Shown piece by piece: positions 18,176 to 27,126 of a DNA stretch of 64,000 bases. Where the stretch lies: positions 1-64,000 of the forward strand of contig JAXGMV010000001.1 in the NCBI GenBank assembly GCA_040768445.1. Reading direction: 5' to 3'. This DNA comes from JAXGMV01 sp040768445. GTDB taxonomy: Bacteria > Chloroflexota > Anaerolineae > Anaerolineales > Anaerolineaceae. Each line of letters starts with the position of its first letter. Positions within the stretch are counted from its first letter, which is position 1. Below the pieces are notes generated by a model. That model was not told the DNA's origin. It searched no databases and saw nothing but the letters and a program-made list of their open reading frames with translations. The translations under genes were made by a program, and so were the position numbers.

Positions 18176-19261
18176 CTACCGTTGTATGCGTGCTGAACCT
18201 CCTCTGGCGAACGCCCTGACCTGCTCAACGGTCGCCATTGTGGTGTCGCCGGGGTATGTTGTCAATAACGCGCCGTGCGCCCAACCCAGGTTAACCGCCT
18301 CCTGTTCCGGTTCGCCGGTCAGCATGCCGTAAAATAGGCCGGAGGCAAACCCATCGCCGCCGCCCACCCGGTCATAGACATCAAGCTCACAGGTGGGTGA
18401 AAGATAGGTTTTACCGTCCATCCAAGCCAGTGCACCCCAGGTGTGATGGTTGGTTGAATGCACCTCACGCAGTGTGGTGGCAATAACCTTCACCTGCGGA
18501 TAAAGTTTTACAACTTCATCCAGCATCTCAACAAACACGCGGTGATCCAGTTTGGATGTCCTGGTTACCTGCGGTCCTTTGATGCCAAGTCCTAACTGCA
18601 AATCTTCTTCATTCCCAACGAGTACATCCACCTGTTTCATAATCCGTTGAATCACTTTTTGTGCCGCCTGCTGGCCGCCCCAGATATTCCACAGCTTGGC
18701 ACGGTAATTCAGGTCAAAAGAGACCACAGCACCGGCCGCTTTGGCTGACTGCATTGCCTCAATAATGACTTCACCGGTGGTCTCTGACAGCGCCGCAAAA
18801 ATACCACCGCTGTGAAACCAGCGCACGCCGCCCTCAAAAATCTCCTGCCAGTCAAAATCACCTGGTTTGAGTCTGGCAGCTGCCTCATTTGAGCGGTTGT
18901 AAAACACAACCGGAGGGCGTACACCATAGCCGCGGTCGCTGTAGACCGTCGCCATGTTTGGTCCATTGACACCGTTATGGGTGAAGTGCTTGTAAAAAGG
19001 CACAACGCCCATGGCGCGCACGCGTTCAGCGATCAAGTCGCCGATTGGGTAATCCGCCATGGCACTGACCACCGCTGTCTTCAAACCAAAACAGTTTGCC
19101 AGGTTGGCTGCGCAGTTAAATTCACCGCCGCTGACGTGGATCTGGCATTCTGAAGCTTTTCTGAACGGCACAATGCCGGGGTCAAGCCGGTGAACCAGCG
19201 CACCCAATGAAATGAAATCAAAAGCCCCTTGAGAAGAAATGTTCAAACCATATTGGCTCAT
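18176..19261 (-). CDS. PfkB-family sugar/sugar-acid kinase (KdgK-like)
   Basis: 361 aa ribokinase fold. It has GGEFNCAANLANCFG near the N-terminus, VSFDLNYRAKLW, and the ATP-site/catalytic motif DRVGGGDGFASG with its Asp base. The overall pattern is like bacterial 2-keto-3-deoxygluconate kinases. In this operon (uxaE-sdr-larA-gnd-pfkB) it could instead phosphorylate gluconate to feed the adjacent Gnd. If it is a true KdgK, a mannonate dehydratase and KDPG aldolase must lie elsewhere, as neither is in this window. The RBS GAGG supports the start. Confidence 0.85.
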   Translation of the reverse strand: MSQYGLNISSQGAFDFISLGALVHRLDPGIVPFRKASECQIHVSGGEFNCAANLANCFGLKTAVVSAMADYPIGDLIAERVRAMGVVPFYKHFTHNGVNGPNMATVYSDRGYGVRPPVVFYNRSNEAAARLKPGDFDWQEIFEGGVRWFHSGGIFAALSETTGEVIIEAMQSAKAAGAVVSFDLNYRAKLWNIWGGQQAAQKVIQRIMKQVDVLVGNEEDLQLGLGIKGPQVTRTSKLDHRVFVEMLDEVVKLYPQVKVIATTLREVHSTNHHTWGALAWMDGKTYLSPTCELDVYDRVGGGDGFASGLFYGMLTGEPEQEAVNLGWAHGALLTTYPGDTTMATVEQVRAFARGGSARIQR

Positions 19262-19276
19262 ACAAACCTCGCTGTT

Positions 19277-20683
19277 CTACAACCACTTTGTGTGAAATAC
19301 ACCGTCGCGATCAACCCTGCGGTAGGTGTGGGCGCCGAAGTAATCACGCTGCGCCTGCGTCAGGTTAGCCGGCAGGCGGTCGCTGCGGTAGGCATCATAA
19401 TAAGACAAGGACGCACTCAATGCCGGCACCGGTATGCCCAGCTCAACAGCTGTCTGTACTACGTAACGCCAGTCAGCCTGCCGACTCATCACCGCATCCT
19501 TGAAATAGTCATCAAGCAGCAGGTTGACCAAATTTTCATCGCGATCATAGGCTGCCATGATCTCTCCCAACAGGCTGGCGCGAATGATACAGCCGGCACG
19601 CCATATGCGGGCAATTTCCCTCAAGTTGAAGTCATACCCATATTCCAGTGATGCCATCTTCAGCATCCCCATTCCCTGGGCATAAGACGTGATTTTACTG
19701 GCATACAGTGCATTCATTGCAGCAGTCACCAATTTTTCACTGCTTCCAGCGAAGTATAGATTCGGTCCCATCAGAATTGTTGAAGCCGTCACGCGTTCTT
19801 TCTTAAGCGCTGAAATGATCCGCCCCTGCAAACCAGCGTTGATTGTTGGTATCGGCGCGCCCAGGTCCAGTGCATTTTGGCTGGTCCATTTGCCGGTGCC
19901 TTTCTGCTGTGCTTCATCCAGAATCACATCCACCATAGGCTGTGACGTTTCGGGGTCAATCTGATTAAAGATGTTGGCTGTTATCTCAACCAGGTATGAC
20001 TTTAATATTCCCCTATTCCATTCGGCAAAGATCTGGTGCAGTTGCTCGGCAGTCAAATTCAGCCCACGATGGAGCAGATCATATACTTCGGCAATCAACT
20101 GCATATCACCATACTCAATGCCGTTGTGAACCATTTTGACATAATGCCCGGCACCGCGCGGTCCCATATAGGCGGTGCACGCTTCGCCATCTTCGGCCCG
20201 TGCGGCAATTGCGTCAAAAATCGGTGCTAGCTCCAGCCATGCCTCATAGCATCCACCCGGCATGATTGCCGGCCCCCACTTAGCACCTTCCTCACCACCA
20301 GAAACACCGGCACCCATGAAATGAATCCCTTCCAGTTCCAGCTCTTTACAGCGACGTTCAGTGTCCAAAAAATGGGAGTTGCCGCAGTCGATGACAATGT
20401 CGCCCTGTTCCAACGCCGGCTTGATGTGCTGGAGTGCGGCATCAACAGGCGCGCCAGCAGGCACCATTAACACAATTCGGCGCGGCTTTTCCAACACAGC
20501 CATCAACGCTTCCGGGCTTTCTACACCGAGCAGCTGCCTTCCGCTGCCCTCGCCATCTACAAAGGCGTTTGTTTTATCCGGGTCAAGGTCATAGCCGGCA
20601 ACCGGGAAACCATTCCGCTCCATATTTAGCGCCAGGTTCTTTCCCATCACACCCAAACCAACCATCCCAATCTTATACTGCAT
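19277..20683 (-). CDS. gnd: 6-phosphogluconate dehydrogenase, decarboxylating
   Basis: 468 aa, normal length for the long form. N-terminal NADP motif GLGVMGKNLALN, the substrate-binding signature GAGVSGGEEGAKWGPAIMPG, the catalytic region GHYVKMVHNGIEYGDMQ (Lys) and C-terminal FGAHTYRR. It oxidises and decarboxylates 6-phosphogluconate to ribulose 5-phosphate with NADP+. Its place inside a uronate/inositol operon, 15 bases before the kinase gene, implies that 6-phosphogluconate is an end intermediate of this catabolism rather than housekeeping only. Confidence 0.96.
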   Translation of the reverse strand: MQYKIGMVGLGVMGKNLALNMERNGFPVAGYDLDPDKTNAFVDGEGSGRQLLGVESPEALMAVLEKPRRIVLMVPAGAPVDAALQHIKPALEQGDIVIDCGNSHFLDTERRCKELELEGIHFMGAGVSGGEEGAKWGPAIMPGGCYEAWLELAPIFDAIAARAEDGEACTAYMGPRGAGHYVKMVHNGIEYGDMQLIAEVYDLLHRGLNLTAEQLHQIFAEWNRGILKSYLVEITANIFNQIDPETSQPMVDVILDEAQQKGTGKWTSQNALDLGAPIPTINAGLQGRIISALKKERVTASTILMGPNLYFAGSSEKLVTAAMNALYASKITSYAQGMGMLKMASLEYGYDFNLREIARIWRAGCIIRASLLGEIMAAYDRDENLVNLLLDDYFKDAVMSRQADWRYVVQTAVELGIPVPALSASLSYYDAYRSDRLPANLTQAQRDYFGAHTYRRVDRDGVFHTKWL

Positions 20684-20717
20684 AATTCCTGCCTTTACTG
20701 CCTTGAGACTCTTTGAA

Positions 20718-21968
20718 TTACTTCAAACGGTACAACATTTCACCAGCTTTCGGCACAACGAGTATGCCCTCATCTTGTTTTCCGGTGAAATCATCAAGAT
20801 TAATCGCATTCGGATCAAGATATCCGAGCCCAATTTTCCTACAGCGTTCTTCAGATATACCTGTCGCAAGCGTGACCTTGATGCGGTGTGTTTCAATATC
20901 CGTCACCGGATCGTAGGTCCCCTGCCCGTTCAGATGGGTTGAATGCGCCAGCACACCGTGTGGATATTTCTTATATTGCTCCCACTGTTTGACAAAAAAA
21001 TCGCGGCAGTGATAACCGATTTGGTCAATCAGCCCGCCATGCGTATAACTGACTTCATTAATATGTGGTGCGTAAATGACCACCTCGCCGCCGTCTGCGA
21101 TCACCGGCTCCATCTTGTACATACCTTTGGCAGCAGTCCACAGATCATCGTAAAGTTGCGGCATGACCGAGATGACCTTTTTATACGGCTTGTCCACATA
21201 AATGATATGTCGCCTGGCTGAAAACGAAGCCGCTGCCTGCCAGGATTCCTCGGCGCTGCCACTGAACAGTCCTGCCACGCCCGCATGGTTCACTACAAGG
21301 CTGATACACAGAACTGGCTTATCAATAAAGGATGCAGCCCGATCAATCACAGCCCTGACAGGTGTGTAGCCAGCGCCGATGATTTCACTGGAGGTAATTA
21401 GGGCGCCCAACCAATGTGTGAAATTGATGATCTCATCGCCTGCAATTCCCGGGAAGAAATACTTATTGCCACCGGAGAAACCAACCACTTCGTGTGGAAA
21501 AACCGGGCCGCAAATAATCAACTGATCATACTGATGGATAAGTTTATTCAACCTGACTGGCACATCTTCCCGCATCTTGCCTTCGGTTAGCAAGCTGATT
21601 TCCTCTGCCGAAATAATGCCTATCAATTCAAATGTATCGGTATTTTGCCACATGTGATTATAAATGCGTGACGCACCAGTATTTCCGTTGATAACAGTCC
21701 TGCCCAGGTGAACGGTTAGTTGTTTATCGTTCATGGGCTGGTGTGTCCCCAGCGCAACAAGGTAATCCAGGCACTGAACTTTACCGGACAGGTGCTTTTC
21801 AAACAGGTCAAACATCAGAGGCATCGGCATACTGCGTGTACCGTCAGGAATGATGACTAAAACACGCTTGCCAGCCAGGTGCAGTTCTTTGAATATGTCT
21901 TCAAAAACTGCACCAATCTCGGAGCAATCAAGGGGTATTTCTGAAGGTGCGATTTGGCTGATAAGCAT
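20718..21968 (-). CDS. larA: LarA-family nickel-pincer 2-hydroxyacid racemase/epimerase
   Basis: 416 aa. The LarA landmarks are present: DGTRSM (R45), LGTHQPM (H76), FPHEVVGFSGGNKYFFPG (H159 and K169, the cofactor-anchoring lysine) and NFTHWLG (H185). The family racemises lactate and other 2-hydroxyacids, and members acting as aldonate (gluconate) 2-epimerases have been described. Flanked by an SDR expected to make D-mannonate and by gnd, an attractive role is C2 epimerisation of D-mannonate to D-gluconate; this is inference. The larB, larC and larE genes needed for cofactor synthesis are not in the window. Confidence 0.85.
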   Translation of the reverse strand: MLISQIAPSEIPLDCSEIGAVFEDIFKELHLAGKRVLVIIPDGTRSMPMPLMFDLFEKHLSGKVQCLDYLVALGTHQPMNDKQLTVHLGRTVINGNTGASRIYNHMWQNTDTFELIGIISAEEISLLTEGKMREDVPVRLNKLIHQYDQLIICGPVFPHEVVGFSGGNKYFFPGIAGDEIINFTHWLGALITSSEIIGAGYTPVRAVIDRAASFIDKPVLCISLVVNHAGVAGLFSGSAEESWQAAASFSARRHIIYVDKPYKKVISVMPQLYDDLWTAAKGMYKMEPVIADGGEVVIYAPHINEVSYTHGGLIDQIGYHCRDFFVKQWEQYKKYPHGVLAHSTHLNGQGTYDPVTDIETHRIKVTLATGISEERCRKIGLGYLDPNAINLDDFTGKQDEGILVVPKAGEMLYRLK

Positions 21969-21973
21969 AGACT

Positions 21974-22804
21974 TTACACCCCACTGAAAGCAGAGAATCC
22001 GCCGTCAACAGGCACAACGATACCGGTGACGAACGCCGATGCTGGAGAAACTAGCCACAAGAGTGTGCCCAGCAGGTCCTCAGGTACGCCAAAGCGGTTC
22101 ATGGGTGTGTGGGCCAGGATTGATTCACCGCGTGCGGTGAGCCTGCCGGTTGTCTTGTCGGTCAACAAAAACCGGTTTTGTTCTGTCAGGAAAAACCCCG
22201 GGGCAAGCGCATTGACACGTATCTCAGGCGAGTATTCCTGCGCCATGTGCACCGCAAGCCACTGGGTGAAGTTGCTCACGCCTGCTTTTGCCGCAGAATA
22301 CGCTGGTATACGAGTCAATGGGCGAAATGCATTCATGGATGAGATATTAACAATGACGCCGAATTTCTGATCAGCCATTGCCTTCCCAAATACCTGGCTC
22401 GCGAGGATTGTGCCCAATAAGTTCAGGTCAAACACCCAGCGTACAGCGTCTTCCGGTAAATCAAAGAACGATAACTCAGGATTGGTTGACGCCTGGGCTT
22501 TGTTCCCGCCGGCACCGTTGATCAGGATATCAACCTTTGAGAACACTTCTTTGATTTTTTGTGCGGCATTCTCTACACTGCTTTTATCAAGCACGTTACA
22601 GCCAAGAGCGATGGCCTTACCGCCGCCTGCACGGATTTCATCAGCAAGCGCTTCAGCGGCCAGTGCATTGATGTCAAGGACCGCTACACGGACGCCTGCC
22701 GCAGCCAGTGTTCTGCACATGCCGGCACATAATACGCCTGCGCCGCCAGTTATTACGGCTGTCTTGTTCGAGAGATCAAAAATTGTTTTCAGGTCAAAGG
22801 TCAT
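21974..22804 (-). CDS. SDR-family oxidoreductase, probable fructuronate reductase (D-mannonate oxidoreductase)
   Basis: 276 aa classical SDR. Cofactor motif TGGAGVLCAGM, NGAGGNK, active site SSMNAF and YSAAK, and C-terminal VTGIVVPVDGG. SDRs of this type with an 'FDL/FDLS' N-terminus commonly serve as D-mannonate oxidoreductases in uronate clusters. Here it sits between uxaE and larA with a 5-base gap to larA and 33 bases to uxaE, matching D-fructuronate + NAD(P)H > D-mannonate. The substrate is inferred from context. Confidence 0.82.
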   Translation of the reverse strand: MTFDLKTIFDLSNKTAVITGGAGVLCAGMCRTLAAAGVRVAVLDINALAAEALADEIRAGGGKAIALGCNVLDKSSVENAAQKIKEVFSKVDILINGAGGNKAQASTNPELSFFDLPEDAVRWVFDLNLLGTILASQVFGKAMADQKFGVIVNISSMNAFRPLTRIPAYSAAKAGVSNFTQWLAVHMAQEYSPEIRVNALAPGFFLTEQNRFLLTDKTTGRLTARGESILAHTPMNRFGVPEDLLGTLLWLVSPASAFVTGIVVPVDGGFSAFSGV

Positions 22805-22837
22805 ATGTCACGCTCACATCTACAAGGGGTATCATGC

Positions 22838-24325
22838 TCAAAATCTACAAAATGGCATCAGGTGCCGGTTGAAGTGCCTGCGTAGATTCTCAGCATATGC
22901 TTCGGGATGATTGAGAAGCTGCTGCATCAACCGGATATAAAACCGCATCCTACCATCAGAAAGTTGTTCCCTTAAAACGGAGCCAAATGTAACATGCAGG
23001 ATCTCACGAGCATCGAACTGGTCGAGCAAGCCGTTCCAATCATCGACATCTTGCGGCAGCGGTGCGATATCCAGGCTGGCTGATACATGGTAGCTGGCCC
23101 GGTCAGTGGTATAGCGCTCACGTGCAAAAGTATAGATTTCACTCATCAGCGCCTGGTCAAGTTCGGCCACAGTTCTCAGCGCTTCAAGATAACTGGTGCC
23201 TGCAGTTTTAAGGTGAACCATCCCATTGGTTTGGCGAGCTGCTGTACTGTAAATGCTGAACTTGTCTGATCCCGAATGCAGGCTTAGTTTGTACGGTCCA
23301 AACCTTCGAGCGATGGCTGCATGACCTGAGATATCATCCTCAAAAGCAGACACATCACCAATATAATCCACACCTTTCTCAAACGCACCGACAAAGCGCG
23401 GCGCCAGGCTCACCCACTGCACACCCAGGCGCTTTAGCTCGCTGGTAATATAAATATGCTCAAGGTGGCTGGTCGGGCTGGCAGTTTCATCCACAGAGAC
23501 TTCCAATTCCCACGGATGAGAGCCGGCTCTTTCTTTCAAGTGCTGGTACATCTCAGCAACATGCCAGACGGCACCGCCGTACTTAACGATGCAGCGAAAA
23601 AGCGCTACTTCATCAAAACGTGCTGCTATATGTTCAATCTGGAATGATTTATCCAGTAACCCGGTTCTTTCCAGCTGCATTTGGGAAGGCAGGTTGGCGG
23701 TCATTGCATGCAACTCTGCTTTGCTGGCATACTCTCCTTCATTATTAACATACTCACCGGGGTCAATTGTGTAAAAGGTAAAACCAGCATCGAGGCAGGC
23801 ATCAATGTCATCGATGGTCTTGAGGTGATCGGCATCAGCGCCAAAACCCTCCTGCCAGTTCTCTTCGAGCATACCCCACAGCGCATCGTCCATCACCTGC
23901 TGTGGCGTCCGTCCGGTGCGCGCCATTTCACGAATGGACTGTTGGGCAAATATCGGCAGTATCCTGCCGGCACAGTCACGCACGGCCCGCACATGGCCGG
24001 GTGTCGCAAGTCCCAGCCTGTCTCCCAGGCCGGCAGATGTTGCCAGACCCGTTAAGCGTGGGTTCAACCAGGATAACTGTGTGCGAATCACCGCAGCGTT
24101 GTGAGCGGAAAGGTCTGCCATGACAAGGATTTTATTATTGACATTGCTCTGCGATCCTTCGTAGTCTTTAATCCTTGCATCATCTTTCCCGGCCAGAATC
24201 ACCAGCTTTCTTTCAACACCCTGTCTGGAAACGGCATAGTCTATCCCCTCGTGGGCGGTGATTGAGCGCTGCTGCAGGTGCAGCTTTTCTATGAGTTGTT
24301 GATCAGAAAGATTGTCCATAGCCAT
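22838..24325 (-). CDS. uxaE: Tagaturonate/fructuronate epimerase UxaE
   Basis: 495 aa, right for the UxaE family found in Thermotoga and other bacteria. It carries TPGHVRAVRDCAGRILPIFA, GFGADADHLKT, FTFYTIDPGEYVNNE, WELEVSVDETASPTSHLEH and YKLSLHSGSDKFSIY, motifs I associate with this family. It epimerises D-tagaturonate and D-fructuronate, joining the inositol branch (ending in D-tagaturonate via IolO) to the mannonate branch. It lies 6 bases downstream of lacI on the same strand and is therefore in the autoregulated operon. Confidence 0.88.
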   Translation of the reverse strand: MAMDNLSDQQLIEKLHLQQRSITAHEGIDYAVSRQGVERKLVILAGKDDARIKDYEGSQSNVNNKILVMADLSAHNAAVIRTQLSWLNPRLTGLATSAGLGDRLGLATPGHVRAVRDCAGRILPIFAQQSIREMARTGRTPQQVMDDALWGMLEENWQEGFGADADHLKTIDDIDACLDAGFTFYTIDPGEYVNNEGEYASKAELHAMTANLPSQMQLERTGLLDKSFQIEHIAARFDEVALFRCIVKYGGAVWHVAEMYQHLKERAGSHPWELEVSVDETASPTSHLEHIYITSELKRLGVQWVSLAPRFVGAFEKGVDYIGDVSAFEDDISGHAAIARRFGPYKLSLHSGSDKFSIYSTAARQTNGMVHLKTAGTSYLEALRTVAELDQALMSEIYTFARERYTTDRASYHVSASLDIAPLPQDVDDWNGLLDQFDAREILHVTFGSVLREQLSDGRMRFYIRLMQQLLNHPEAYAENLRRHFNRHLMPFCRF

Positions 24326-24331
24326 CCAAAA

Positions 24332-25354
24332 TCACAGACTTACTGGTCCGGTAGACTCTCGGATCAGCAGTTTTCCTTTGAGAATTTTTACTTTAGGAGC
24401 ATCATCTGGTTGTTTATCAGTGTCCTGGAGCAGTTCAAGAAGCAGCTGGGCTGCCTCGGCACCGATTGAATACTTGGGCTGGTCAAATGTGGTGATTGCC
24501 GGGCATGTATAAGCGCTGTAGGTGATATTGTCAAAGCCGGTGATTGAGATCTCTCCCGGAACGTTTATGCCGGCTTCTTTGCAGCCTCTGATAACCCCAA
24601 TAGCCAGCGTATCGTTATAACAAACAATCGCTGAAGGCTTTGGTGTCAGGTTGTTAAAATAATGAACACTTTCGGCTCCCAGGGCAGGATCAGCACCTGG
24701 AACATGGTGAACATAGTCATCTGGCAGCTGAATACCACACTCTGCCAACGCCTGCTGGTAGCCGGCCAGCCTGTCTAAGGTTGTTCTACCGGATAATGAA
24801 TTGCCAAGATAGGCAATGCGCTGATGACCAAGACTTATCAAGTAGCGAGTCACCTGGTAGCTGCCGTCAATATCATCATGGTAAATGGAGTAGTTGAAAT
24901 TCTCTGCAGCCTGGTAATTTACCACCACTACCGGGAAGCCGTAAGCCAGCAGCTGACGGCCTTGCTCTGCACTAAAAGACGAGGAACAAACGATCACGCC
25001 ATCAATCCGCTGTTCCATCATGGTCTGCACAATCTTGCGTTCTTTTGCAGTATCGTGCTGAGATGCAGCAATGAAAAGACTGTAACCAAACTTTTGGGCA
25101 TTCGCCTCAATGCCGTCGAGAATTTCGGAGAAAAAGGGGTCAGCAATGCTGCTAACTACCACGCCGAGTACCTGCGTACGATTTGTTTTCAGGCTGCGAG
25201 CTGCAGCGCTTGGCTGGTATCCCATCTCACGTGCAACCGCTTTAATCCGTTCAGTCGTCTCATGCGAAACAAGGGATTTCTCCCTGAGCGCTCGTGAAAC
25301 GGTTGAGTGGGATACGCCTGCTTTTCTGGCTATGTCTTTGATTGTTGCAGCCAT
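24332..25354 (-). CDS. LacI-family transcriptional repressor
   Basis: 340 aa. N-terminal helix-turn-helix MAATIKDIARKAGVSHSTVS, hinge helix GYQPSAAARSL, then the periplasmic-binding-protein-like sensor domain (SITGFDNITYSAYTCPAITT). The start at 25354 is set by TGGAG 7-11 bases upstream and by the family N-terminus; an upstream ATG would lie in the operator. Two identical palindromes in the window, before this gene and before adh, are its likely operators, so it should control its own operon and the inositol genes. The effector is probably an inositol- or uronate-pathway intermediate. Confidence 0.92.
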   Translation of the reverse strand: MAATIKDIARKAGVSHSTVSRALREKSLVSHETTERIKAVAREMGYQPSAAARSLKTNRTQVLGVVVSSIADPFFSEILDGIEANAQKFGYSLFIAASQHDTAKERKIVQTMMEQRIDGVIVCSSSFSAEQGRQLLAYGFPVVVVNYQAAENFNYSIYHDDIDGSYQVTRYLISLGHQRIAYLGNSLSGRTTLDRLAGYQQALAECGIQLPDDYVHHVPGADPALGAESVHYFNNLTPKPSAIVCYNDTLAIGVIRGCKEAGINVPGEISITGFDNITYSAYTCPAITTFDQPKYSIGAEAAQLLLELLQDTDKQPDDAPKVKILKGKLLIRESTGPVSL

Positions 25355-25369
25355 TGGATATCTCCAGTT

Positions 25370-25383
25370 TGCACACGTGTGCA
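25370..25383. promoter_or_regulatory. LacI-family operator (lacI-uxaE-sdr-larA-gnd-pfkB operon)
   Basis: Perfect palindrome TGCACACGTGTGCA, identical in all 14 bases to 18121-18134. It begins 16 bases upstream of the lacI start and about 10 bases downstream of a good -10 box, so binding would block initiation (autoregulation). Confidence 0.88.
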
Positions 25384-25393
25384 TTCATGTATT

Positions 25394-25422
25394 AGTTTAC
25401 ACAAAGCCGTGAAAAAAGTCAA
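25394..25422 (-). promoter_or_regulatory. Sigma-70-type promoter of the lacI operon
   Basis: On the minus strand: -35 TTGACT (25417-25422), 17-base spacer, -10 TAAACT (25394-25399). The expected start lies at the edge of the operator. Confidence 0.75.
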
Positions 25423-25441
25423 GATGTTTTCGAAAGAATAC

Positions 25442-25493
25442 TTGCATTTTTACTTATTTTGTCGTAAGATATGCAAATGTAAGTAAATTTTCA
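25442..25493 (+). promoter_or_regulatory. Promoter and probable RpiR operator, HAD/kinase operon (copy 1)
   Basis: -35 TTGCAT (25442-25447), 17-base spacer, -10 TAAGAT (25465-25470), followed by CAAATGTAAGTAA (25474-25486) and TTTTCA. The same arrangement, with the same 13-base box and the same -35 and spacer, occurs at 32395-32446 before rpiR. An 8-bp inverted repeat TTTACTTA (25449-25456) / TAAGTAAA (25480-25487) is also present, with its arms 31 bp apart. TGTAAGTAAATTTTCA resembles boxes bound by RpiR/HexR-type regulators. Confidence 0.75.
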
Positions 25494-25540
25494 TATTTAT
25501 TAATTTTGCAAGTCAACACAGTATCAACACCGGAGGCCTT

Positions 25541-26275
25541 ATGAACCCCAGCAGTATCGAAGCCATTTTCTTAGATGTTGGCAATACGTTACGTATTGTC
25601 GTTGAAGATCCGGAGTTCTCAGAAAATGCCAAAAGAGAATTGATGGCGTTGATTGACTCAAAAGAAGCTCCCGTTGCATTTTTTGAAAAAGTAGAAAAGC
25701 GCTGGAAGGATTACCGCGGCCGGTCAAAGAAAATCTTGCTGGAAGCATCAGAATTGGAACTCTGGACGCAGTGGCTGCTGCCAGATTACCCGGTTGAAGT
25801 AGTTGCACCCCATATTAGCAAACTCACCCGCATGTGGCGTGATCGAGACGGGCGCCGCGTGCCTCGCCATGATGCAAAAGAAACGATCATTGAACTGCAC
25901 CGCCGCGGCTATCAGCTGGGGATTATTGCCAATACCATCACCGAAACTGAAATACCCGATTGGATGCTCAGCGATGGTGTCACCAAGTATTTCAAAACAG
26001 TAATTCTTTCTTCAAAGGTTAGGATTCGAAAACCAGACCCCTATATTTACCTGATTGCAGCCCGGGTTATGGGTGTCGATCCCGCTAAATGTGCTTACCT
26101 GGGGGATAATCCGATCCGTGACGTTGAAGGCACAAGGGCTGCAGGCTACGGCATGATGGTTTTAATTGAGGAGCCTGCGACCATTGCCAAAGAACCTCAG
26201 CACAGTGATTTGAAGCCAGATTTCACAATCAAAGAGACGCGCCAACTCTTGGATATCTTCCCGCCGCGAAATTAG
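25541..26275 (+). CDS. HAD-family hydrolase-like protein
   Basis: 244 aa, first gene of the plus-strand operon, with a GGAGG RBS. Motif I is FLDVGNTL (second Asp of DxD replaced by Gly), motif II is IANT, motif III is RIRKPDP, motif IV is YLGDNPIRDVEG. It has the family hallmark LWTQWLLPDYP in the cap. It is a close paralogue of the next gene and of the HAD parts of the genes at 37884, 39336 and 41097. A phosphatase or phosphotransferase-type role is likely but the missing Asp makes the activity uncertain. Confidence 0.85.
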   Translation: MNPSSIEAIFLDVGNTLRIVVEDPEFSENAKRELMALIDSKEAPVAFFEKVEKRWKDYRGRSKKILLEASELELWTQWLLPDYPVEVVAPHISKLTRMWRDRDGRRVPRHDAKETIIELHRRGYQLGIIANTITETEIPDWMLSDGVTKYFKTVILSSKVRIRKPDPYIYLIAARVMGVDPAKCAYLGDNPIRDVEGTRAAGYGMMVLIEEPATIAKEPQHSDLKPDFTIKETRQLLDIFPPRN

Positions 26276-26307
26276 CCGTTCTTCAATATCTATGGAGCCA
26301 TGTTGCA

Positions 26308-27081
26308 ATGAGTAAAGAAATTGAAGCGATTTTTTTAGACCTCGGAAATACCCTCAGAGTGCTCACACAGAATGAGGAGCATCAATCCAACGCAAAGAAA
26401 ATGCTGGCCGAACTGGTTGGCACAGACGAAGACCCGGATGTTTTCTGCAAGAAAGTGGATGAACGGTACAAAGTCTACCGCAAGTGGGCATTTGAAAACC
26501 TTAAAGAGGCATACGAAGCTGACTTGTGGACAAGGTGGCTCGCACCTGAGTTCGATAAAGAGCATATCGCACCGCTGGGCGTTGAATTGACCTACCAGTA
26601 CCGCCAGTCCATGGGTCTGAGAGTGGTCGTTGAGCACGGGAAAGAGGTGGTCCAAACCCTTTTCGACCGGGGCTACACGCTTGGTATTATCAGCAACGTG
26701 ATCACCTCGCGCGAAATACCTGAATGGATGGATACGGATGGTTTTACACCATATTTTAAATCCATCGTTCTATCATCGGTGCTTGGCATCCGGAAACCGG
26801 ACCCTGAGATCTACCTTGAAGCGGCCAGACGCGCACAGGTTCCACCTGAAAAGTGCGTTTATGTCGGCGACAATCTAAAACGTGACGTTACCGGCACGCG
26901 TGCTGCGGGTTTTGGAATGGCAATTATCATGATAAGCCCTGAAGAGCTTACACAGGCAGTCATTACCGATGAAAACAAGCCAGATGCAATCATTCACCAA
27001 TTTACAGACCTTTTAGACCTGTTTCCAAAATACCCTCAAGTGTGCCTTGAGAGAACACACGTGATTGCTTCTAACAAATAG
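26308..27081 (+). CDS. HAD-family hydrolase-like protein (paralogue of preceding gene)
   Basis: 257 aa. Motif I FLDLGNTL, motif II ISNV, motif III GIRKPDP, motif IV YVGDNLKRDVTG; the cap contains LWTRWLAPEF. It lies 32 bases after its paralogue and 45 bases before the permuted mutase gene, in one operon. The sequence runs parallel to the preceding protein over the full length, a recent tandem duplication. The DxD second Asp is again Gly. Confidence 0.85.
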   Translation: MSKEIEAIFLDLGNTLRVLTQNEEHQSNAKKMLAELVGTDEDPDVFCKKVDERYKVYRKWAFENLKEAYEADLWTRWLAPEFDKEHIAPLGVELTYQYRQSMGLRVVVEHGKEVVQTLFDRGYTLGIISNVITSREIPEWMDTDGFTPYFKSIVLSSVLGIRKPDPEIYLEAARRAQVPPEKCVYVGDNLKRDVTGTRAAGFGMAIIMISPEELTQAVITDENKPDAIIHQFTDLLDLFPKYPQVCLERTHVIASNK

Positions 27082-27126
27082 ATTGATCTGCTGCAAAGAT
27101 ACTGAACCATATTTGAAAGGGATAAC

